Positions 7,373 to 13,917 of a DNA stretch of 13,917 nt are shown in pieces. The stretch covers positions 1 to 13,917 of the forward strand of contig JBHHXR010000075.1 in assembly GCA_046757205.1 (NCBI GenBank). The letters run 5' to 3'. The notes beneath the pieces are model-generated. The model was not told the DNA's origin. It worked only from the letters and a program-made list of their open reading frames with translations, and did no database searches. This DNA is from JBHHXR01 sp046757205 (GTDB taxonomy: Bacteria; Pseudomonadota; Alphaproteobacteria; Rhodobacterales; Rhodobacteraceae). Made by a program: the position numbers and the translations under genes. Within the stretch, counting starts at the first letter, position 1. Each line of letters opens with the position of its first letter.

Positions 7373-7423
7373 ATGGTTCTGCCTTTCCAGAGTGATCCGA
7401 AGCGGGAGGGGGGGCATCCATGA
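7373..7423 (+). CDS. Possible 16-codon leader peptide upstream of galM
   Basis: A short frame beginning ATG at 7373 encodes MVLPFQSDPKREGGHP. GGAGG at 7364-7368 lies 4 nt upstream, the best ribosome-binding sequence in this interval. Its TGA (7421-7423) overlaps the galM ATG (7420-7422) as ATGA, the usual arrangement of coupled genes. The peptide shows no stalling motif or run of regulatory codons that I recognise. The overlap could be chance, since the galM ribosome-binding site is itself G-rich and lies inside this frame. Confidence 0.35.
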   Translation: MVLPFQSDPKREGGHP

Positions 7424-8427
7424 CGACGACCCGCGTGATCGGCCGGCATGACGGCCACGAGGTTGTCGAGGCGGTTCTGGAGACCGGCGAGGCGCGGGTC
7501 TCGGTCCTCAATTACGGCTGCGTCATCCGCGACTGGAGAATCCCGGTGGCCGGCGCGGATATGCCGGTGGTCCTGGGTTTCGACGATTTTTCCGCCTATC
7601 CGGCCCACTCCAAATCCTTCGGCATCATCGCCGGCCGGGTTGCCAACCGGATCGCGAATGCTGCATTCGACTTGGGCGGAAGGCGGTACCGGCTGCCGGC
7701 GAATGAAAACCGGCACACGCTGCACGGCGGGATGCTCGGCCTGGGGCGCCGGATGTGGGAAATCGGTACCGATTCCGCAGGCAACGCCGTCCGGCTGCGC
7801 TATTCCAGTCCTGACGGCGAGGAGGGTTTTCCCGGCAATGTCGAGTTTTCGGTCGAGTTTCGGCTGGAAGGTTCCACGCTCACCTGTGAAATGCGCGGGG
7901 TTCCGGACCGGCCGACGCCGATCAACCTCGCGCAGCACAACTACTACAATCTCTCGGGCGGCGGCGACGTGCGCGGGCATGTGCTGCAAGTGGCGGCCTC
8001 GCGCTATACACCGGTGGACGCGGAATTGATACCGACCGGGGAGATCGCCCCGATCGACGGTCAGGTCTTCGATTTCCGTGAGGCCGCCAGCATCGCGGAC
8101 CGCGACCCCGACCGCGTGGGATTCGACGTCAACGTAGTGCTCGACGAGCAGCGTGACGTCTCCTTGCCGAGCGCGGCCGTGACCGAACCCAGCAGCGGTG
8201 TGACCTTGCGCCTGTGGACCGGAGAGCCAGGCCTGCAACTTTTCAATGCGCCGAACTTGGACGTGCCGGTGCCGGGGCTGGGCGGCCAGCACTACGGACC
8301 CTTCGCAGGGTTGTGCCTGGAATCCCAGCATTTTCCAGACAGCTTGCGGCACGCGCATTTCCCGACCATCATACGGACACCGGAAATACCGTATTATCAA
8401 AAGCTTGTGGTCGATATTTCAGGTTGA
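7420..8427 (+). CDS. galM: Aldose 1-epimerase (mutarotase)
   Basis: Interconverts the alpha and beta anomers of aldoses such as galactose or glucose. The 335-residue protein has the galactose-mutarotase fold signatures: GRVANRIANAAFDLGG (72-87), NRHTLHGG (97-104, His102 equivalent to the first active-site His), LAQHNYYNLSG (170-180, His173 the second) and LCLESQHFPD (298-307, Glu301 the catalytic base position). The usual DHNFVL block is DVNVVL here (236-241): the substrate-binding Asp236 is kept, while the neighbouring His is Val. The ATG at 7420 is preceded by GGAGGGGGGG (7405-7414). No other sugar genes flank it, so the natural substrate cannot be read from context. It converges on the small ORF at 8436 with only 8 bp between stop codons. 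Confidence 0.92.
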   Translation: MTTTRVIGRHDGHEVVEAVLETGEARVSVLNYGCVIRDWRIPVAGADMPVVLGFDDFSAYPAHSKSFGIIAGRVANRIANAAFDLGGRRYRLPANENRHTLHGGMLGLGRRMWEIGTDSAGNAVRLRYSSPDGEEGFPGNVEFSVEFRLEGSTLTCEMRGVPDRPTPINLAQHNYYNLSGGGDVRGHVLQVAASRYTPVDAELIPTGEIAPIDGQVFDFREAASIADRDPDRVGFDVNVVLDEQRDVSLPSAAVTEPSSGVTLRLWTGEPGLQLFNAPNLDVPVPGLGGQHYGPFAGLCLESQHFPDSLRHAHFPTIIRTPEIPYYQKLVVDISG

Positions 8428-8435
8428 GCCGGCAG

Positions 8436-8666
8436 TCAGAGAGCGCCGAGGGAACGCAGTTCCCTTTCAAGCAGGGAAACGCGCCGCGCATCACCGGCCA
8501 CAAGAGCGAAAACCCACGCCTGCGTCAGATGGAACCGCCGCCCTTTCCGCGAATCCATGATTTCCGCGGCCCGGAGGTGCAGATCGGACAGCCGCAGCAC
8601 TTCCGCGCCGCCATGCAGTTCCCGGAGTTGCCGGTCGATTTCATCGGCCTGCCGGTCACGATCCAA
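8436..8666 (-). CDS. Unrecognised small protein overlapping the oxygenase gene
   Basis: A 76-residue frame following the Rieske gene on the same strand. I do not recognise the family. From a TTG at 8666 it reads LDRDRQADEIDRQLRELHGG and then continues with alternating charged and leucine positions, suggesting two or three amphipathic helices with a more hydrophobic patch (HLTQAWVFALVAGDARR) and a LERELRSLGAL end. Codon third positions are strongly G/C-rich, like the neighbouring genes. The TTG start would overlap the Rieske stop by 11 nt. No ATG lies in the first part of the frame; the only internal one falls mid-protein in EIMDSRKG. The frame stays open further upstream inside the oxygenase gene, but there it has no typical coding character. 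Likely real and co-translated with the oxygenase, with the start uncertain. Confidence 0.55.
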   Translation of the reverse strand: MDRDRQADEIDRQLRELHGGAEVLRLSDLHLRAAEIMDSRKGRRFHLTQAWVFALVAGDARRVSLLERELRSLGAL

Positions 8667-9813
8667 GGCGCTCGGCCACCCAGGCGTGAAAGCAATGTGT
8701 GGGACTGTCCATGACGGGCGAAAACACGCCGCCGTCGAAAATCGGCGCGCTGCGTCCCTTTTGCATGCCTTCCGTGACCATGACATCCTCCGTCAGAACA
8801 TCTTTCCAGAGCGCGGCGTTCTTTTCCCTGAGCGGCTTGAAACGCTCGCTTATTGCCGCCTCTTCGCTGGAATAATAGATCTCGACGCGTTCCACGGTCC
8901 GGTCATGGGCCTTGGGCGAAAGAAGCGCGAACCAGACATGGTCGCGATGCACCGAGACGAACGAATTCGGGTAGAGCGAGGCATATTCGGCGCCGGAGTC
9001 CCATTTCCCGGGCAGGTCCGGGAAATCCGGAAAGGAAAGATCCGACTGCAGGTCGGGCCTGTAGACGCGGGTGCCCTGGCCGGAGAAAAACCCCGGCGCC
9101 TCGATATGGTAATGGTCTTCGAGTTTGGAATAACTGTTCAGTCCGGGATGGACCCAGGGCAAGTGGTAGCTTTCGCAGTTGTTTTCCAGGATCAGTTTCC
9201 AGTTGGCCCCGATATCCAACGAAAATCCCGAGCCCTGACCGCCATGATAAATCGGCCGGTCGGAAAAATCCTCGAAACGACTGCGTAATGGCGCAGTCCA
9301 CTGGTTGAATCCCGGCGCGTCGCCGTCAATGTCGACAAAGACCAGATCCATGAAAACGCCGGCGCGGATTTCGTTCAGGCCCGCGCGGTCGGGAACCACC
9401 GCTTCGTGTCGGTTGATGCCGGGACCGCCGACATGCGGCGTTGCCCGGAGCCTGCCGTCGAGCGAGTAACACCAGGAATGATAGGGACAGCGGATCACTC
9501 CGCCGAAATTCTTCTTTTCGCTGACCAGAATCATGCCGCGGTGGCGGCATACGTTCTCGTACACCCGCAACTGCCCGTCGTGATCGCGAACGAGCAAGAG
9601 CGGCATGCCGAGGAAATCCACCGGCATCGCGTCGCCGGGTTCCGGCACGTCGCAGCCGAATCCCAGGCAGGCCCAGCCGCGCTTGAATATCCGATCCCGT
9701 TCGAGAGCAAGCGCATCGCCGGATGTGTAGAGCTCGTTGGGCAGTCCGCGCGCCTGAGATACCGGCCGGTTAACCAGGCCGAGGTCCGAATGGAGCTTGT
9801 CGAGGTCGAGCAT
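8656..9813 (-). CDS. Rieske non-heme iron ring-hydroxylating-type oxygenase, alpha subunit
   Basis: Terminal oxygenase component that uses a Rieske cluster and a mononuclear iron to activate O2. In 385 residues, the Rieske domain has Cys89-x-His91 and Cys109-x2-His112 (CRHRG and CPYHSW). The catalytic domain has NWKLILENNCESYHLPWVHP (204-223), giving His217 and His222 as iron ligands; Asp343 in LTEDVMVTEGMQ is the likely third. The bridging residue normally Asp is Glu214, as in carnitine oxygenase CntA and glycine-betaine-oxygenase-like enzymes. The substrate may thus be a quaternary amine, but I cannot name it. No reductase component is in the window. The start was set at ATG 9813, which has GGGAG 8 nt upstream; an in-frame ATG at 9864 would add 17 residues but lacks such a site. 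An overlapping small ORF follows. Confidence 0.9.
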   Translation of the reverse strand: MLDLDKLHSDLGLVNRPVSQARGLPNELYTSGDALALERDRIFKRGWACLGFGCDVPEPGDAMPVDFLGMPLLLVRDHDGQLRVYENVCRHRGMILVSEKKNFGGVIRCPYHSWCYSLDGRLRATPHVGGPGINRHEAVVPDRAGLNEIRAGVFMDLVFVDIDGDAPGFNQWTAPLRSRFEDFSDRPIYHGGQGSGFSLDIGANWKLILENNCESYHLPWVHPGLNSYSKLEDHYHIEAPGFFSGQGTRVYRPDLQSDLSFPDFPDLPGKWDSGAEYASLYPNSFVSVHRDHVWFALLSPKAHDRTVERVEIYYSSEEAAISERFKPLREKNAALWKDVLTEDVMVTEGMQKGRSAPIFDGGVFSPVMDSPTHCFHAWVAERLGS

Positions 9814-9885
9814 TGGCGAATCTCCCGTTGCCGCCGCATTCTTGCGAAGCGCGGGTTTCTCCATGCGTCAAAACGCGACCGAACG

Positions 9886-9898
9886 TGTCGCGGATACA
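9886..9898. promoter_or_regulatory. Imperfect operator-like inverted repeat TGTCG-N3-ATACA
   Basis: TGTCG at 9886-9890 and ATACA at 9894-9898 form a 5-3-5 arrangement that agrees with the perfect site 45 bp away at 9931. A slightly wider reading, GTGT-N7-ACAC (9885-9899), is perfectly symmetric at its ends. It lies about 75 nt upstream of the oxygenase start. The regulator is unknown. Confidence 0.3.
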
Positions 9899-9930
9899 CA
9901 TTGCCGGCCGGGCGTTAACTTTCGATTCTG

Positions 9931-9943
9931 TGTCGCTCCGACA
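9931..9943. promoter_or_regulatory. Perfect operator-like inverted repeat TGTCG-N3-CGACA
   Basis: TGTCGCTCCGACA is a perfect 5-bp inverted repeat with a 3-nt centre. Its left half repeats the TGTCG of the site at 9886. Two similar sites 45 bp apart upstream of one gene suggest a dimeric repressor or activator of the oxygenase gene; no regulator gene is in the window. Confidence 0.35.
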
Positions 9944-10141
9944 GGTCGCCATACTGGACATACCGGGCCGCCGGTGGCTTGTGGCGTCTCAATCGCCTGC
10001 GGTAAGACAACGGAATTCCGGGAAAACTGCCAGCCGCCGGATGGCGCGCCAAGGGTGGCCGGGCGCCGGGCGCGAAACGAAGCGGCCGGGGCTTTGGCGG
10101 CACCTTTCGAGCGGCCCGAACCGCGAAAACGAAGTCAACCA

Positions 10142-10169
10142 AAAAAAGTCACGAATTTGTGAAATTTTT
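10142..10169. promoter_or_regulatory. AT-rich palindrome TCAC-N6-GTGA flanked by A and T runs
   Basis: TCAC (10149-10152) and GTGA (10159-10162) flank GAATTT; outside them lie a run of seven A and a run of five T, so 9 of 11 positions of the extended arms pair. The element stands out in GC-rich surroundings and ends 2 bp before TTGACC (10172-10177), a possible -35 element for nrdJ. It could be an operator, an UP-like element, or a bidirectional terminator-like structure. Confidence 0.35.
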
Positions 10170-10220
10170 CGTTGACCCGGCCCCGGCACATGCGTCAGTT
10201 TGTGCTCGCCGCGACGGATG

Positions 10221-10236
10221 CCACAACATCTAGTAT
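10221..10236 (+). promoter_or_regulatory. Probable NrdR box upstream of nrdJ
   Basis: CCACAACATCTAGTAT agrees with the NrdR consensus (ACACWATATATWGTGT) at 12 of 16 positions, counted by eye. It lies 119 nt upstream of the nrdJ start. NrdR is the zinc-ATP-cone repressor of ribonucleotide reductase genes, so location and sequence agree. Boxes usually come in pairs about two to three helical turns apart; I find no good second copy. Confidence 0.6.
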
Positions 10237-10269
10237 CCGTGAGGGCAGAAGCCGGTTTTCCCCGTCACC

Positions 10270-10299
10270 ACCGAAATTCGGGCGCCCGCTTCGGTATTT
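10270..10299 (+). terminator. Terminator-like hairpin in the nrdJ leader
   Basis: ACCGAA (10270-10275) pairs with TTCGGT (10290-10295). Inside, the self-complementary CGGGCGCCCG (10279-10288) can extend the stem with a short tetraloop, and ATTTT follows directly (10296-10300). It lies between the NrdR box and the nrdJ start, so it could attenuate nrdJ transcription. The outer stem is short and the T-run is only four, so it may be only a leader structure. Confidence 0.4.
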
Positions 10300-10355
10300 T
10301 ACAGCGTGCCTCCGTGTACGGGCGACAAAATCAAAAAGAATGAGGGGCAGTGAGA

Positions 10356-13300
10356 ATGAAGATCGACCGTCGTTTCACCAAGGCTTCAACCGGGGCGTAT
10401 GGCGAGCTGGAGTTTCGCAGGACGTCGTCCGAAATACGAAATCCGGATGGCTCGGTCGTCTTCGAACTGACGGATTTCGAGGTGCCCGAGGGCTGGAGCC
10501 AGGTCGCGGCCGACGTTCTGGCGCAGAAATATTTCCGCAAGGCGGGCGTGCCCGCGCGCCTGAAAAAGGTGCGCGAAAAAGGCGTGCCGGAGTTTCTGTG
10601 GCGGACGGTTGCCGACGACAAGGCGCTTGAGCAACTGCCGGAGGAAGCGCGGTATACCGGCGAATGCAGCGCGCGCCAGGTCTTCGATCGTCTGGCCGGG
10701 GCGTGGACGTACTGGGGCTGGAAAGGTGGATATTTTTCGACCGAGGGCGACGCCAAAACGTATTTCGATGAAATGCGCTACATGCTGGCGACCCAGATGG
10801 CCGCGCCGAATTCGCCGCAGTGGTTCAACACCGGCCTGCACTGGGCCTATGGCATCGACGGCCCCGGTCAGGGGCATTACTACGTCGATTTCGAGACCGG
10901 CAAGCTGGTCAAGTCGAAATCGGCCTACGAGCACCCGCAGCCGCACGCGTGCTTCATCCAGTCGGTCGCCGACGATCTGGTGAACGAGGGCGGCATCATG
11001 GATCTGTGGACGCGCGAGGCGCGTCTGTTCAAGTACGGGTCCGGCACCGGGACCAATTTCTCGTCGCTGCGCGCGGCGGACGAAAGACTGGGTGGCGGCG
11101 GCAAATCCTCCGGCCTGATGTCCTTCCTGAAAATCGGGGACAGGGCCGCCGGCGCCATCAAATCGGGCGGGACAACCCGTCGGGCAGCAAAGATGGTGAT
11201 CTGCGACATGGATCACCCGGACATCGAGGAATTCATCAACTGGAAAGTCGTCGAAGAACAGAAAGTGGCGTCACTGGTTGCGGGTTCCAGGCTTCACGAG
11301 CAGAAACTTAACGGGATCTTCGATGCCATCAAGACCTGGGACGGACGCGAGGAGGACGCGTTCGCACCGGACAGGAACCCGGCGCTCAAGTCGGCGATAA
11401 GGTCGGCGAAGAAGGCGGCGGTCCCGGAAACCTATGTGAAACGCATTCTTCAGTACGCCGCTCAGGGGCACACCTCGATCGAGTTTCCGATCTACGACAC
11501 CGACTGGGACTCCGAGGCCTACCTCACGGTTTCCGGGCAGAATTCCAACAATTCGGTGCGCGTGACCGACAGGTTCTTGCAGGCGGTGCGCGACGGTGGC
11601 GAGTGGGAACTGCTGCGCCGGACGGACGGCAAGGTGGCAAAGACCGTGAAGGCGCGCGACCTGTGGGATCAGATCGGCCACGCCGCCTGGGCCTGTGCCG
11701 ATCCCGGCATCCAGTTTCACGACACGATCAACTCGTGGCACACCTGCCCCGCCGACGGGCCGATAAGGGCGTCGAACCCGTGTTCGGAATACATGTTCCT
11801 CGACGACACCGCGTGCAACCTGGCCTCGGTGAACCTTCTCACCTTCCTGCGCAACGGTAAGTTCGATACCGAGGCCTACATCCACGCGACGCGGCTTTGG
11901 ATGATCACGCTGGAAATTTCGGTGTTGATGGCGCAGTTCCCCAGCCCGCGCATCGCCGAGCTCAGCCACAGATTCCGCACGACCGGCCTGGGCTACGCCA
12001 ATATCGGCGGTCTGCTGATGAACATGGGGTACGGGTACGATTCCGACGAGGGACGCGCCCTGTGCGGTGCGCTGACTTCGATCATGACCGGTGTCTGCTA
12101 CGCCACGTCGGCCGAAATGGCGCGCGAGATCGGGCCTTTTGCGGGCTATGGCGCGAACGCCGAGCACATGCTCCGCGTGATCCGCAATCACCGCCGGGCG
12201 GCCTATGGCGAGACCTCGGGCTACGAGGGGCTTGCCATCAGCCCGGTCGCGCTGGATCACGACAACTGCCCGGACGGCCGATTGCTGAACTTCGCGCACC
12301 TGGCGTGGGACGAGGCGCTGGAGCTGGGCGAGAAATACGGCTACCGCAACGCGCAGGCGACCGTGATCGCGCCGACCGGCACCATCGGGTTGGTGATGGA
12401 TTGCGATACAACCGGGATCGAGCCTGACTTCGCGCTGGTCAAGTTCAAGAAGCTGGCGGGCGGCGGGTATTTCAAGATCATCAACCGGTCGGTTCCGGCG
12501 GCGCTCGAGGCGCTCGGCTATGCATCTGCCCAAATCGAGGAGATGGTCGCCTACGCCGTCGGACATGGCACCATGGGCAACGCGCCCGGCATCAACCACA
12601 CAACCTTGCTCGGGCACGGGTTCGGCCCGTCGGAGATCGAGCGGATCGAGGCCGCGCTGCCCACGGCTTTCGATATCCGCTTCGTGTTCAATCAGTGGAC
12701 GCTGGGCGAGGAGTTCTGTTCGGGCACTTTGGGAATACCGGCCGGGAAGCTGAACGACCCGGGTTTCGATTTGCTGCGCCACCTTGGATTCACCAGGGAA
12801 CAGATCGAGGCGGCCAACATGCATGTCTGCGGAACGATGACGCTGGAAGGTGCGCCGTTCCTGCGCGAAGAACATTATCCGGTGTTCGATTGCGCCAATG
12901 CGTGCGGCAAGATCGGCCGCAGGTTCCTGACCGCCGAGAGCCATATCCGGATGATGGCGGCGGCGCAAAGTTTCGTGTCGGGCGCCATTTCAAAGACCAT
13001 CAACATGCCGAACGACGCGACCATCGAGGATTGCAAGACCGCATATGAACTGAGTTGGTCGCTCGGCGTGAAGGCGAACGCGCTCTACCGCGACGGCTCC
13101 AAGTTGTCGCAGCCGCTTTCCGCCTCGCTGGTCGAAGACGACGAGGAGGCGGAAGAGGCGCTGGCCAGTGCGCCGGCTTCGGAGAAAGCCTCGGTTCTCG
13201 CCGAGAAACTCGTCGAGAAAGTGGTGATCCGCGAGATCGTGAAAGGGCATCGCGAACGGATGCCGGAACGGCGCAAGGGCTACACCCAGAAGGCCATTGT

Positions 13301-13917
13301 GGGCGGTCACAAGGTCTACTTGCGCACCGGAGAATACGTCGACGGGACGCTTGGCGAGATCTTCATCGACATGCACAAGGAAGGTGCGGCCTTCAGGGCG
13401 ATGATGAACAATTTCGCGATCGCGGTATCGGTCGGCCTGCAATACGGCGTGCCGCTCGACGAGTTCGTCGAGGCGTTCACGTTCACCCGGTTCGAACCGG
13501 CCGGCATGGTGCAGGGCAACGACTCGATCAAGAACGCGACCTCGATCCTCGACTACATTTTCCGGGAACTGGCGGTCAGCTACCTGGACAGGACCGACCT
13601 CGCCCATGTCAAGCCGGGCGGCAGTTCCATCGACGACATCGGGCGCGGTGATTCCGAAGGCAAGCGCAATGTCGCTTCCGTCAACGATGAAGTTGCCAAG
13701 ACCTCCATCGACATGATCAAGCGGATTTCCTCGACCGGATATCTGCGCAAGCGGTTTCCGCAGGAGTTGACGGTCCTGCGCGGGGGGGGGGCGGTCCCGG
13801 CGGAGCCGCGGGAGTCGACGATGCAAGCGACGGTATCCGCCGTGACCGAAACAACACCGCCCACCGCCGAGGTTGCCGTTCTCGACGAACGAACCCGGGC
13901 GCGCATGCAGGGTTACG
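10356..13917 (+). CDS. nrdJ: Class II (adenosylcobalamin-dependent) ribonucleoside-diphosphate reductase NrdJ (3' partial)
   Basis: Reduces ribonucleotides to deoxyribonucleotides using a cobalamin-generated thiyl radical, independent of oxygen. I read the frame through to the window end: 1187 codons with no stop. PNSPQWFNTG (151-160) and SGTGTNFSSLR (229-239) are family blocks. Cys199 (HACFIQ) and Cys487 fit the redox pair, and NPCSE (474-478) carries the thiyl Cys476, exactly 11 residues before Cys487 as in class II enzymes. PTGTIG (673-678) is the phosphate-binding loop. A charged acidic linker lies near 930-960, and a Gly-Gly-Gly/Pro-Thr-rich linker (about 1138-1176) leads to ARMQGY. Homologues end in a Cys-rich tail of roughly 30-40 residues, missing here. 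The ATG at 10356 has GAGGGG at 10342-10347. Probably repressed by NrdR and monocistronic as far as visible. Confidence 0.96.
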   Translation, partial: MKIDRRFTKASTGAYGELEFRRTSSEIRNPDGSVVFELTDFEVPEGWSQVAADVLAQKYFRKAGVPARLKKVREKGVPEFLWRTVADDKALEQLPEEARYTGECSARQVFDRLAGAWTYWGWKGGYFSTEGDAKTYFDEMRYMLATQMAAPNSPQWFNTGLHWAYGIDGPGQGHYYVDFETGKLVKSKSAYEHPQPHACFIQSVADDLVNEGGIMDLWTREARLFKYGSGTGTNFSSLRAADERLGGGGKSSGLMSFLKIGDRAAGAIKSGGTTRRAAKMVICDMDHPDIEEFINWKVVEEQKVASLVAGSRLHEQKLNGIFDAIKTWDGREEDAFAPDRNPALKSAIRSAKKAAVPETYVKRILQYAAQGHTSIEFPIYDTDWDSEAYLTVSGQNSNNSVRVTDRFLQAVRDGGEWELLRRTDGKVAKTVKARDLWDQIGHAAWACADPGIQFHDTINSWHTCPADGPIRASNPCSEYMFLDDTACNLASVNLLTFLRNGKFDTEAYIHATRLWMITLEISVLMAQFPSPRIAELSHRFRTTGLGYANIGGLLMNMGYGYDSDEGRALCGALTSIMTGVCYATSAEMAREIGPFAGYGANAEHMLRVIRNHRRAAYGETSGYEGLAISPVALDHDNCPDGRLLNFAHLAWDEALELGEKYGYRNAQATVIAPTGTIGLVMDCDTTGIEPDFALVKFKKLAGGGYFKIINRSVPAALEALGYASAQIEEMVAYAVGHGTMGNAPGINHTTLLGHGFGPSEIERIEAALPTAFDIRFVFNQWTLGEEFCSGTLGIPAGKLNDPGFDLLRHLGFTREQIEAANMHVCGTMTLEGAPFLREEHYPVFDCANACGKIGRRFLTAESHIRMMAAAQSFVSGAISKTINMPNDATIEDCKTAYELSWSLGVKANALYRDGSKLSQPLSASLVEDDEEAEEALASAPASEKASVLAEKLVEKVVIREIVKGHRERMPERRKGYTQKAIVGGHKVYLRTGEYVDGTLGEIFIDMHKEGAAFRAMMNNFAIAVSVGLQYGVPLDEFVEAFTFTRFEPAGMVQGNDSIKNATSILDYIFRELAVSYLDRTDLAHVKPGGSSIDDIGRGDSEGKRNVASVNDEVAKTSIDMIKRISSTGYLRKRFPQELTVLRGGGAVPAEPRESTMQATVSAVTETTPPTAEVAVLDERTRARMQGY
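13782..13791 (+). repeat. G10 homopolymer inside nrdJ
   Basis: Ten consecutive G bases encode Gly1143-1145 and the first base of Ala1146. With this length the reading frame stays correct on both sides: RKRFPQELTVLR before and DERTRARMQGY after are both NrdJ-like. The tract sits in the flexible linker before the C-terminal redox tail. Confidence 0.95.

Larger units (their letters stand above)
9814..10355. other. Divergent intergenic region between the oxygenase gene and nrdJ
   Basis: About 540 bp without a supported gene on either strand. The open frames are short, Arg/Pro-rich and mutually overlapping. It must hold the promoters of both divergent genes. It contains two inverted repeats near the oxygenase end (9886-9898 and 9931-9943), a very GC-rich stretch (about 10020-10125), an abrupt AT-rich palindrome (10142-10169) followed by TTGACC (10172-10177), a probable NrdR box (10221-10236) and a terminator-like hairpin (10270-10299). 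I see no convincing -10 hexamer for nrdJ. Confidence 0.7.

Noticed and set aside
7357..7395. Second short frame (12 codons) upstream of galM
   Set aside because: No ribosome-binding site, ends well before galM, and lies out of frame with the better supported leader at 7373.
7027..8400. Long antisense open frame opposite galM and the tRNA
   Set aside because: It runs through the tRNA gene and lies opposite a full-length galM. No recognisable domain.
10149..10162. CRP or FNR site
   Set aside because: The half-sites are TCAC then GTGA, the opposite orientation to CRP (TGTGA-N6-TCACA), and FNR would need TTGAT-N4-ATCAA.
9865..10355. Cobalamin riboswitch upstream of nrdJ
   Set aside because: Expected for a B12-related gene, but no B12-box-like element or the usual multi-stem layout is visible. 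NrdR control is better supported.
11271..12968. Long antisense open frame opposite nrdJ (565 codons, minus strand)
   Set aside because: It mirrors the high GC3 codon use of nrdJ, has a low-complexity Arg/Val/Asp-rich product and shows no family motif. The plus-strand frame is an unmistakable NrdJ.
13782..13791. Frameshift or pseudogene in nrdJ at the G10 tract
   Set aside because: The frame before and after the tract both read as NrdJ, so the gene is intact as given.

Overview
The window reads as an ordinary chromosomal housekeeping segment from a GC-rich alphaproteobacterium, most likely of the Rhodobacterales. This rests on a Rhodobacter-type DctP/DctQ/DctM transporter, a two-domain cold-shock protein followed by a DUF192 gene, fabI divergent from pdxH, and a long class II (B12-dependent) ribonucleotide reductase. 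The organism call is inferred from protein resemblance and gene order; no rRNA or other marker is present. I found no transposase, integrase, phage gene or CRISPR array, and no clear novel multi-gene system.

Layout. (1) 2-3094, plus strand: a TRAP C4-dicarboxylate transporter operon dctP (5' end cut by the window), dctQ, dctM. A perfect 12-bp stem-loop lies between dctP and dctQ, and dctQ/dctM overlap by 4 nt. (2) 4998-3130, minus strand: a tightly packed unit fabI > gpt > DUF2127 membrane protein, with an ATGA overlap and then a 29-nt overlap. (3) 5127-5756, plus strand: pdxH, divergent from fabI. (4) 5757-6114: about 350 bp without a supported gene, ending in a probable promoter and A-rich leader for (5) a tandem cold-shock-domain protein (6115-6642), whose stop overlaps the start of a secreted DUF192 protein (6642-7130). 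(6) tRNA-Pro(TGG), 7182-7258. (7) galM (7420-8427), preceded by a possible 16-codon leader ORF whose stop overlaps the galM start. (8) On the minus strand, a Rieske mononuclear-iron oxygenase (9813-8656), followed by and overlapping an unrecognised small ORF (8666-8436). (9) A long divergent intergenic region (9814-10355) with several inverted repeats, a probable NrdR box and a terminator-like hairpin. (10) nrdJ from 10356, open to the window end and missing only its last few tens of residues.

The genes serve largely independent functions: organic-acid uptake, fatty-acid elongation, purine salvage, PLP supply, cold-shock RNA binding, sugar anomer conversion, an oxygenase of unknown substrate, and dNTP synthesis. 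The least explained parts are the Rieske gene with its small partner, the nrdJ leader, the galM leader ORF, and a G10 tract inside nrdJ.
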